A DNA stretch of 5,263 nt from Haloquadratum sp. J07HQX50 (GTDB lineage: Archaea; Halobacteriota; Halobacteria; Halobacteriales; Haloferacaceae): NCBI GenBank assembly GCA_000416005.1, contig KE356562.1, forward strand, positions 1,504,972 to 1,510,234, given 5' to 3'. Below, one piece after another: positions 1 through 5,263 of the stretch; position 1 is the stretch's first letter; each line of letters begins with the position of its first letter. The notes under the pieces are model-generated. The model did not search any database and was not told the origin of the DNA. It saw nothing but the letters and a program-made list of their open reading frames with translations. The translations under genes were made by a program, and so were the position numbers.

Positions 1-307
1 ACGAGAAATTCGATGTCGTTGAGATCGTGGGGCTCTATGCGTTTCTCATCCACCGCGACCCGCGACGGCTCCGCGGTCGGCGGGTCGTTCTGGCTCTCGG
101 AGAGTTCGTGAGTCCAATTCCAGACCGCTCCGTGAGAGCGGTCGACATCAAGCCAAGCCATTCCAGCGCGGCGATCTCCCGTAACGACAGCCCTATTGAG
201 TGGAGCCGCACCCCAAACACCCTGACGGATGTCAGGGTGCCCTCGTTCTCCCAAACGTCTCGAGATTACATGTCTCACGTCTCTTTGAGCAGGTCTGCGA
301 GTTGCAT
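1..307 (-). pseudogene. Decayed IS6-type haloarchaeal transposase, truncated by the window edge
   Basis: Read on the minus strand from the ATG at 307-305, the frame opens MQLADLLKET and then meets TGA at 277-275 and TAA at 268-266. The same frame resumes with WENEGTLTSVRVF and GVRLHSIGLSLREIAALEWL, the N-terminal helix-turn-helix-like part of haloarchaeal IS6-type transposases. Near 150 the reading shifts frame and continues as DVDRSHGAVWNWTHELSES, then PSRVAVDEKRIE, whose Asp (codon 50-48) matches the first catalytic Asp of the DDE domain. At about 33-30 the sequence jumps to PHDLNDIEFLV, which in intact relatives, as I recall them, lies roughly 40 residues further on, just before the second Asp. 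The element is therefore non-functional: two stops, one frameshift and an apparent in-frame internal deletion. The rest lies left of the window. Terminal inverted repeats and target duplications could not be identified. The family call rests on recalled motifs, not a search. Confidence 0.8.
218..239. repeat. Perfect hairpin inside the transposase remnant
   Basis: The 9-base arms CACCCTGAC (218-226) and GTCAGGGTG (231-239) are perfect reverse complements around a GGAT loop. The hairpin lies within the 5' part of the decayed transposase frame. No U-tract follows on either strand, so a terminator is unlikely. It may be an incidental product of the decayed coding sequence. Confidence 0.5.
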
Positions 308-1122
308 AGGCACTTCTCGCTATGACCCGCTCGCTCTTCAATCCCTCAACTAAATAGCGCCCTTCTATGCAATACATAATTCAAATTATATACATATAAG
401 AATGATACTAACTGTCCGCTAAACGGAATGAATGAGACCAGCGCACAGTGACCTCGTCGTAGTATGAGACGAGACTTTTCGGTTCATATTCTCGTGACTC
501 CGTGTGTTGTAGTCGTCGCGACCATAGGACTGCTGAAGTGCATCAACTGCCTTGGCGACAATACGTTGCGTGGTGTTCTTCAGAGGTCTGCTTCGTTTTC
601 AAGATGTGAAGAGATGTCATCCTAGTCTATCCCGTCTTTCGCTCACTGGTCTGGCTGTACACCCATCGCGCTTCGTGATGCGCTTCGGGAAGAAGTCGCT
701 CACCACCGAATTGGAGTTGGAAGACAAGTGTCTTTATGAGCGACTTGTCCACACATTATTCGACGGACGACGGTATCCTAAAGGAATAAATGACCTTGAT
801 AGGTCAGGCGTTGTCGGCTTACCCTCTCAAGTGGTTTGAGATGCAGAGCGTCTCGCCATCAGGCTCACAGTTTCGACTTCCAATCGGGAACAAACCGAGG
901 CACTCGCCTTATCATCTGTAAAAAATCGCACCCCCGAATGCTACCCAGAAAGATCGCGACACTGCGTCGTTCGCTCTGACGAACTCAACTTGTGAGTTTC
1001 GTCGAGCAATACAATTAATACATCTGGCTGGTGCACGCTGGGTTGACCCACTCGTTCGCTCGCCGAGATATCTTCGCTGTGATGTCAGTGAGCGTATTTT
1101 GAATCTTCATAGATGATGTACA
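308..1122. other. Gene-poor region with unassigned open frames and inverted repeats
   Basis: No gene here can be named. Positions 373-405 are very AT-rich and contain the near-palindrome ATAATT-CA-AATTAT. The longest plus-strand frame (552-839, TTG start, 95 residues) has a protein-like C-terminal part (for example LELEDKCLYERLVHTLFDGR) but no recognised domain, no clear promoter and mixed codon choice in its first half. Two overlapping minus-strand frames in about 409-535 read AKAVDALQQSYGRDDYNTRS and EYEPKSLVSYYDEVTVRWSH and could be one frameshifted fragment. Another plus-strand frame from 922 to the stop at 1114-1116 has no ATG, GTG or TTG start that I could find, and the opposite strand of the same stretch is also open (for example QPDVLIVLLDETHKL). 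Several frames looking equally plausible is what decayed insertion sequences and accessory genes would give. I judge the region mostly non-functional or non-coding, with low certainty. Confidence 0.4.
973..1007. repeat. Long imperfect hairpin
   Basis: The arms GCTC-t-GACGA-ACTCA (973-987) and TGAGT-t-TCGTC-GAGC (993-1007) pair over 14 bases with one bulged T on each side, leaving the 5-base loop ACTTG. It lies about 150 bases upstream of the sulfatase gene. Imperfect subterminal hairpins of this kind occur at the ends of IS200/IS605-type elements, but no TnpA or TnpB gene is visible, so its role is unknown. Confidence 0.5.
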
Positions 1123-1130
1123 TATATAAT
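1123..1130 (+). promoter_or_regulatory. Archaeal TATA box of the sulfatase gene
   Basis: TATATAAT at 1123-1130 is centred about 30 bases before the ATG at 1157. Archaeal TATA elements are centred roughly 26-27 bases before the transcription start, so transcription would begin within a few bases of the ATG. That gives a leaderless or nearly leaderless mRNA, common in haloarchaea. No Shine-Dalgarno-like sequence stands before this ATG, which agrees. Confidence 0.6.
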
Positions 1131-1156
1131 TCTTGAATCGTGTCTATCTACACAAG

Positions 1157-2542
1157 ATGAAGACACTGCTACTGGATATTGACTCGCTCCGCCCTGACCA
1201 TATTGGTGCCCACGGGTATGCACGCGAGACGACGCCACACATCGACAGTCTGGCCGCTGATGGGGTCAGATTTGAGTCTGCATACGTCGCTAACTCGCCG
1301 TGTCTGCCGTCACGTGCGGCGCTTCTCACCGGCCGATATGGCGTCGATACCGGTATTGTCACACATGGTCCAGACAGTCAATCGATAGAGTATCCCGCCA
1401 CGAAAAAGACGAATCCATGGGCAGGGTCCTGGCAAGACATGATTCACTCACCCAGTGACTGGTACACACTCTCGGAGTTGTGTTATCACGACCAGATGCA
1501 CACTGTGGCTGTCAGTTCGTTCCCTAGACACCCAGCTCCGTGGTTTCACCGGACGTGGCATGCATTTGAGTATCCACAGGAACCAGCAGGCACAGACGAA
1601 AGTTTCCAAACAGTCCGCGGTGAACAGGTCGCCGACCGCGTGAATGCACAGATTCGCAGGCATGCACACGAGGACTTCTTTCTATATGCTCAGTTTTGGG
1701 ACCCACACGCGCCATACAACCGCTCAGCAGCGGAGAATGAGCAGTTCGAGAGCACACCGACACCTCCATACCCAACCGCTGAGCAGATCGCATCTCATCA
1801 ATCATGGGAGACGTGGAGATCGGCTACACAGATGGGTATCACCGACCGAGATAGCCTCCAGTCGCTTCTCAATGGCTATGATGCAGAGATACGATACGTC
1901 GATCAACAGATCGGCGCCGTGCTCGATGCGCTTCGACAAGAAGGGATATATGATGAAACACTGATCGTTCTCACTGCAGATCATGGTGAAGAGTTTGGCG
2001 AACACGGTGCGTATAGAGAACACTGGAGCGTGTATGATGGGACACAGCGGGTTCCACTCATTATCAAGCCCCCAGCAGACGAACCAGTGTCGCGTGGCGA
2101 GCGCACTGATTTAGTCGTGAATGTTGATATTGCCCCGACAATCGCCGACTACGCTGGGCTTTCGATGCCGGATTCATGGCATGGGGTTTCGCTTCGAGAC
2201 GCTGTCGCAGGCAGATCAGAGCTTGACCGAGCGCATATCGTGTTTGAGCACGGTCTATACACAGCGCAGCGTGGCATTCGGACTGAGCGGTGGAAGTATA
2301 TCGAGACATATGATACCGGTATGTGGGATGAATTCGTCCCTGTAGTCCAGTTATTCGACTGCGAGGACGACCCATGGGAGCAGCATAATTGCCGTGATAC
2401 ACATCCTGATGTTTGTGATGAACTCGCAGCACAACTCACAGAGTGGAAACAAACTCACGTTCCAGAGCGGGGCGACGCGCTGGCAGACCTCGCACAGACT
2501 GGACCGGCCGGCAATCGCTGGGCGGAGAGAAAGCTAGAGTAG
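1157..2542 (+). CDS. Cytoplasmic formylglycine-type sulfatase (alkaline phosphatase superfamily)
   Basis: Predicted to hydrolyse a sulfate ester, giving an alcohol and free sulfate; the substrate is unknown. The 461-residue protein starts directly with the core strand MKTLLLDIDSLRPDH, with metal-ligand Asp9. C49-L-P-S-R53 is the CxPSR signature whose Cys is converted to formylglycine in active sulfatases. WDPHAPY (181-187), TADHGEEFGEHG (273-284, ligands D275 and H276), H289 and K304 match further active-site positions of the family. RTERWKYI (375-382) and LFDCEDDPWEQHN (399-411) are typical of the C-terminal subdomain. Length is in the normal range and the frame is intact. There is no signal peptide, lipobox or Tat motif, so it should act in the cytoplasm. 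A TTG at 1133 would add eight residues, but the TATA box overlaps or abuts that position and fits the ATG at 1157 far better. The gene converges with the ABC importer genes to its right. A phosphonate monoester hydrolase or phosphodiesterase with the same fold is the main alternative. Maturation would need a formylglycine-generating enzyme encoded elsewhere. Confidence 0.9.
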   Translation: MKTLLLDIDSLRPDHIGAHGYARETTPHIDSLAADGVRFESAYVANSPCLPSRAALLTGRYGVDTGIVTHGPDSQSIEYPATKKTNPWAGSWQDMIHSPSDWYTLSELCYHDQMHTVAVSSFPRHPAPWFHRTWHAFEYPQEPAGTDESFQTVRGEQVADRVNAQIRRHAHEDFFLYAQFWDPHAPYNRSAAENEQFESTPTPPYPTAEQIASHQSWETWRSATQMGITDRDSLQSLLNGYDAEIRYVDQQIGAVLDALRQEGIYDETLIVLTADHGEEFGEHGAYREHWSVYDGTQRVPLIIKPPADEPVSRGERTDLVVNVDIAPTIADYAGLSMPDSWHGVSLRDAVAGRSELDRAHIVFEHGLYTAQRGIRTERWKYIETYDTGMWDEFVPVVQLFDCEDDPWEQHNCRDTHPDVCDELAAQLTEWKQTHVPERGDALADLAQTGPAGNRWAERKLE

Positions 2543-2883
2543 ATTCCGATTCGGATCGAAAGGTCGGAAGTGAGCCACCCCATCACATTCCAATGGCGAG
2601 ATCTCTGATGTATGCCGGGATCAACCGCGTGGACGCCGAGATCGTAATGCGCAATATTGATGTCGGTCGCACCCAGGCGCTGCAAGATTTCATGAACGTC
2701 GGATGGACGTCGTTTGTCTCGGCTTTGAGGACTGGCTGCTCGGAGCTGTTGTTGACACGTCGTGTCGGGAGCGGATCCGGAATAAGGACGATTCAGGGTC
2801 ACGCTGGACACCCCCTGCGACCACACTCAGTTGAATACGGTGTAGGGCCTCAGATTAGATCTTGAGGTCTATGACTACGCGAA
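2543..2883. other. Intergenic stretch between convergent genes, no assignable gene
   Basis: This stretch separates the stops of the sulfatase and the ABC ATPase. It appears somewhat richer in G and C than the intergenic DNA near position 400. Both strands are open over long distances; one plus-strand frame gives MDVVCLGFEDWLLGAVVDTS from about 2705 and ends near 2835, another stays open to 2865. None shows a known motif or a promoter, so I do not call a gene. A short inverted repeat, GGCCTCA (2846-2852) with TGAGGTC (2863-2869, one G-T pair), lies just past the ATPase stop and could affect 3' end formation of the transporter mRNA, but no U-tract accompanies it. Confidence 0.4.
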
Positions 2884-3999
2884 TTACAGCTGTCGTCGTG
2901 GTTGTCTTTGCTCAACCGCATCGATATTTCTGGTTTTGATCGTTCGACCTTCGTTGTCGAAGACATAGATCAACGGTTCGGGGAAGCGAAGACCAACCTC
3001 GTCGCCGTTCGATGGATACACTCGTTCGTCAACTTTCGCAATGAAGTCCTGATTGGCAAAATCGAGATGAAGGATATTTTCACTGCCAAGGTTCTCGACG
3101 ACCGAAACAGACGCCACGGCATTACCCTGTGTCGAGTCTTCACTGACAATGACGTCCTCAGGGCGGATGCCGACTCGAAGCTCTTCTCCATCGGCATACT
3201 CGTTGAGTGTGTCGAGTTGAACAGGGGCATTCCCCGCACGAATGGTCTTTCCACGAATCGTCGTCGTGAAGATGTTCATGCTTGGTGAGCCAATAAACTG
3301 CGCAACGAACTCATTCGTTGGCTCTGCGTATACTTCAGATGGCGTGCCGACCTGTTGGACCTGTCCATTATTGAGCACTGCAATCCGGTCACCCATCGTC
3401 ATCGCCTCTGTCTGATCGTGGGTCACATAGATCATCGTCACGTCTAGTTCTGCCTGAAGCTGTTGGAGCTCAGCTCGCATTTGCGTCCGTAGTTTCGCAT
3501 CTAAATTGGAGAGTGGCTCGTCTAACAGAAAGACATCAGGGTCGCGCACAATCGCCCGTCCAAGAGCGACGCGCTGTTGTTGACCACCGGAGAGTTGGCC
3601 TGGTTTCTGGTCTAAGAGGTCTGCAATACCGAGCAGGCTGGCGACCTCTTCGACTTTTTCTTTCTGTGCAGATGCTGGCAGATCTGTATTGTATTTCATC
3701 CCGAAGAGCAGGTTGCCACGGACGGTCTTGTGTGGGTACAGTGCGTAGTCTTGAAACACCATTGCGAGGTCGCGATCCTGCGGGGGTGTGTCATTGACGA
3801 CAGAATCGCCAATCTGAATCTCCCCGGAAGTTGGTCGGAGTAGCCCAGCTATGAGTTCTAATGTCGTTGACTTCCCACAGCCTGAAGGGCCGACCAGAAT
3901 CAAGAATTCACCGTCCTGAATTCGGAAGTTGATATCTTCAGCACCAATCACATCATCACCGTACATCTTCGTCACGTCAGTGAGTGTCACTCGACTCAT
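2884..3999 (-). CDS. CUT1-type ABC importer ATP-binding protein (MalK/UgpC-like)
   Basis: This 371-residue ATPase would power uptake of a carbohydrate or similar solute (glycerol-3-phosphate in UgpC-type relatives) from the inner face of the membrane, working as a dimer on the two permeases encoded upstream. All ATPase motifs are intact: Walker A GPSGCGKST (37-45), Q-loop Gln83 in MVFQDYALYPH, signature LSGGQQQR (136-143), Walker B VFLLDEP (156-162), D-loop SNLDA (164-168) and switch His194 in YVTHDQTEA. From about residue 240 to the end there is a TOBE-type regulatory/oligosaccharide-binding region, including RVGIRPEDV, which is characteristic of MalK/UgpC rather than of amino-acid or peptide importers. 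Length matches the family. The ATG at 3999 is preceded by a Shine-Dalgarno-like GAGGA with 5-base spacing. The gene is last in the visible operon, 142 bases after the permease stop. The substrate cannot be told from the ATPase. Confidence 0.95.
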   Translation of the reverse strand: MSRVTLTDVTKMYGDDVIGAEDINFRIQDGEFLILVGPSGCGKSTTLELIAGLLRPTSGEIQIGDSVVNDTPPQDRDLAMVFQDYALYPHKTVRGNLLFGMKYNTDLPASAQKEKVEEVASLLGIADLLDQKPGQLSGGQQQRVALGRAIVRDPDVFLLDEPLSNLDAKLRTQMRAELQQLQAELDVTMIYVTHDQTEAMTMGDRIAVLNNGQVQQVGTPSEVYAEPTNEFVAQFIGSPSMNIFTTTIRGKTIRAGNAPVQLDTLNEYADGEELRVGIRPEDVIVSEDSTQGNAVASVSVVENLGSENILHLDFANQDFIAKVDERVYPSNGDEVGLRFPEPLIYVFDNEGRTIKTRNIDAVEQRQPRRQL

Positions 4000-4004
4000 T
4001 GTCG

Positions 4005-4009
4005 TCCTC
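4005..4009 (-). promoter_or_regulatory. Shine-Dalgarno-like site of the ATPase gene
   Basis: GAGGA on the minus strand, five bases before the ATG at 3999-3997, matches the centre of the anti-Shine-Dalgarno complement. It supports this start and agrees with translation from a leadered, polycistronic message. Confidence 0.55.
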
Positions 4010-4141
4010 GCAGAGAGATTCTTGTCATCGTCGAGGTGTGATCATGGTTCATGTTCACTTGTAACTCGGCGACGCTCAAATAAGTATACATCTGTTTGCT
4101 TTCTGAGATGCCATCTCTGATCTCTGAGGGCCTGCAATCGC

Positions 4142-4990
4142 TCATATTGCGCCTCCAGAGCCTCCTTTGATACCTTGGATGAAATACTTCTGCGAAAGGA
4201 TAAACAAGATTGCAATCGGGGCCATGAATATGAATGATGTCGCCATCATCAATCCCCACTGGATCTGAAACTGGTTTGTCAGATTTAATAATCCGACCGG
4301 CATAGTATACAATTCGCTATCTTGGAGGAATGTGATCGAGAACAGAAGCTCCTGCCAGGCGATCGTGACCGAAAACAATGCTGTGGCAATGATTCCTGGC
4401 TTGACCATTGGAAGGACAATCCGAAGAAAGATTTGGAGCTCAGAAAAGCCATCAATTCGTGCAGCTCGTAGCACGTTATCAGGAATATTTTCGAAGAATC
4501 CCTTGAGCATCCACGAGGTGAGCGGCAGTGTGTACACATAAAATGAGACGATTAAGCCCGGATGTGTGTTGATGAGTCCGAAGCCTCGAAGAATCTGAAA
4601 TAATGGGACGAGGATAACCACGATCGGGAAGATACGGCTGAGAATCACGACAGTTGAGGTAAAGAGCGAACCACGAAACTCGAACTTGGCCCATCCATAT
4701 CCTGCTAAGACCGACAAACCAACTGAGCTGATGGTCGCACCGATTGTCACGTATACGCTGTTCACGAAATACGACGCCAGCGGACCGCTGACAAACTCTT
4801 GATAATGGATGAGAACAGGTTTTTTTGGAAGCACCTGCGGCGGTGTGGTGAATATGTTCTCCGGTGGCTTCAGCGATGAAACCACGATCCAAAACACAGG
4901 AAAGAGGACGAGTGCGAGAATCACATAAATAAGCATATACCGAAGGTAGCGCCGCCCGCGTGACTCGTATTCGATCGTTGGTGCACTCAT
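4142..4990 (-). CDS. CUT1-type ABC importer permease (MalG/UgpE-like)
   Basis: This is the second transmembrane subunit of the importer, 282 residues, forming the channel with the MalF/UgpA-type permease. Six hydrophobic segments can be seen at roughly residues 18-39, 77-98, 112-135, 143-164, 198-219 and 246-267, the usual MalG topology. The cytoplasmic EAA loop that docks on the ATPase reads RAARIDGFSELQ (175-186) with the closing IVLP (191-194); the first Glu of the classic EAA is Arg here, while the invariant Gly181 is kept. The phrase SSLKPPENIF after the first segment is also typical of this subunit. Its ATG overlaps the stop of the preceding permease by four bases (ATGA), and GGGGGTGA precedes it, so the two are translationally coupled. 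Length is normal and the frame is intact. Confidence 0.95.
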   Translation of the reverse strand: MSAPTIEYESRGRRYLRYMLIYVILALVLFPVFWIVVSSLKPPENIFTTPPQVLPKKPVLIHYQEFVSGPLASYFVNSVYVTIGATISSVGLSVLAGYGWAKFEFRGSLFTSTVVILSRIFPIVVILVPLFQILRGFGLINTHPGLIVSFYVYTLPLTSWMLKGFFENIPDNVLRAARIDGFSELQIFLRIVLPMVKPGIIATALFSVTIAWQELLFSITFLQDSELYTMPVGLLNLTNQFQIQWGLMMATSFIFMAPIAILFILSQKYFIQGIKGGSGGAI

Positions 4991-5263
4991 AACTTCACCC
5001 CCTGCCGGCGGAGCACTCGAATGTATGCAATCATCACGAGAATCATGATTCCCAGCATCACCACAGATAATGCCGTACTCAGCCCGAACTCAAGCTGCTG
5101 GAATCCAAGTTTATACACCTTGACAGGGAAGATTTCAGTCGCCCCGACTGGCCCGCCACCGGTCGCGATGAATATAATAGCGAACTGATTAAAACACCAG
5201 ATAATCGAGAGTAAAACCACAATCTTCAATACCGGCATGAGTTGGGGTAGTGTAACATGTCGC
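4987..5263 (-). CDS. CUT1-type ABC importer permease (MalF/UgpA-like), C-terminal part
   Basis: Only the last 91 residues are in the window; the gene continues past the right edge. The visible part starts inside the end of the EAA loop (VTLPQLMPVL), passes a transmembrane segment (IVVLLSIIWCFNQFAIIFIA), then the family phrase TGGGPVGATEIFPV, and ends with a final transmembrane segment and a short basic tail (RVLRRQGVKL). This order is characteristic of the first permease of CUT1 importers. The ATG at 5238-5236 is internal, since the frame is open upstream and matches the family there. The TGA at 4989-4987 overlaps the next permease start. A substrate-binding protein gene normally lies further upstream and would be outside the window. 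Confidence 0.93.
   Translation of the reverse strand, partial: RHVTLPQLMPVLKIVVLLSIIWCFNQFAIIFIATGGGPVGATEIFPVKVYKLGFQQLEFGLSTALSVVMLGIMILVMIAYIRVLRRQGVKL
4995..5002 (-). promoter_or_regulatory. Shine-Dalgarno-like site of the MalG-type permease
   Basis: GGGGGTGA on the minus strand ends four bases before the ATG at 4990-4988 and matches the GGTGA half of the haloarchaeal consensus. It lies inside the end of the preceding permease gene, as expected for coupled translation. Confidence 0.55.

Noticed and set aside
123..143. Perfect 8-bp hairpin (GACCGCTC/GAGCGGTC)
   Set aside because: It falls exactly on the codons of the conserved DRSHGAV stretch of the transposase remnant, so coding sequence explains it.
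27..353. Plus-strand 108-residue open frame
   Set aside because: It is antisense to the recognisable transposase remnant, and its protein is rich in Ser and Arg without any family motif.
1524..1805. Minus-strand open frames within the sulfatase gene (also 2064-2439)
   Set aside because: They lie opposite conserved sulfatase coding sequence and are compositional shadows.
2846..2869. Inverted repeat as an intrinsic terminator of the importer operon
   Set aside because: Only five Watson-Crick pairs plus a weak extension, a 10-base loop and no U-tract; archaeal termination relies mainly on U-rich tracts.
2902..3288. Plus-strand 128-residue open frame
   Set aside because: It is antisense to the TOBE region of the ATPase gene, which has a complete set of family motifs on the other strand.
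1..5263. CRISPR array, tRNA or rRNA genes
   Set aside because: I saw no regularly spaced direct repeats, no tRNA cloverleaf core and no conserved rRNA stretch on either strand by eye.

Overview
The window looks like haloarchaeal DNA of moderate GC content, by eye close to one half, which recalls Haloquadratum-type square archaea more than the usual GC-rich haloarchaea. The evidence is an acidic sulfatase with an apparently leaderless start behind a TATA box, Shine-Dalgarno-like sites in front of the downstream genes of an operon, and a remnant of a transposase type common in haloarchaea. The species call is inference only.

Left third (1 to about 1120): no intact gene is recognised. Positions 1-307 on the minus strand hold a decayed IS6-type transposase with two stop codons, a frameshift and an apparent in-frame internal deletion; it continues beyond the left edge. 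From 308 to 1122 there is AT-rich DNA, several short open frames on both strands that cannot be assigned, and some inverted repeats. This looks like a graveyard of mobile or other accessory DNA.

Middle (1123-2542): a TATA box precedes a plus-strand gene for a formylglycine-type sulfatase of about 461 residues with no signal peptide. About 340 bases without an assignable gene (2543-2883) follow.

Right half (2884-5263), minus strand: the downstream end of an ABC importer operon of the carbohydrate-uptake class 1 (CUT1, MalFGK/UgpAEC-like) type. In transcription order it holds the C-terminal part of a MalF/UgpA-type permease (cut by the right edge), a MalG/UgpE-type permease overlapping it by 4 bp, and, after a 142-bp gap, a MalK/UgpC-type ATPase. 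The substrate-binding protein is not in view and is presumably further right. The sulfatase gene and the transporter operon converge. A reasonable but unproven reading is that the importer brings in a sugar or glycan fragment and the cytoplasmic sulfatase removes sulfate from it or a related compound. I found no clearly undescribed multi-gene system; the most interesting points are the sulfatase/importer pairing and the unexplained 308-1122 region.
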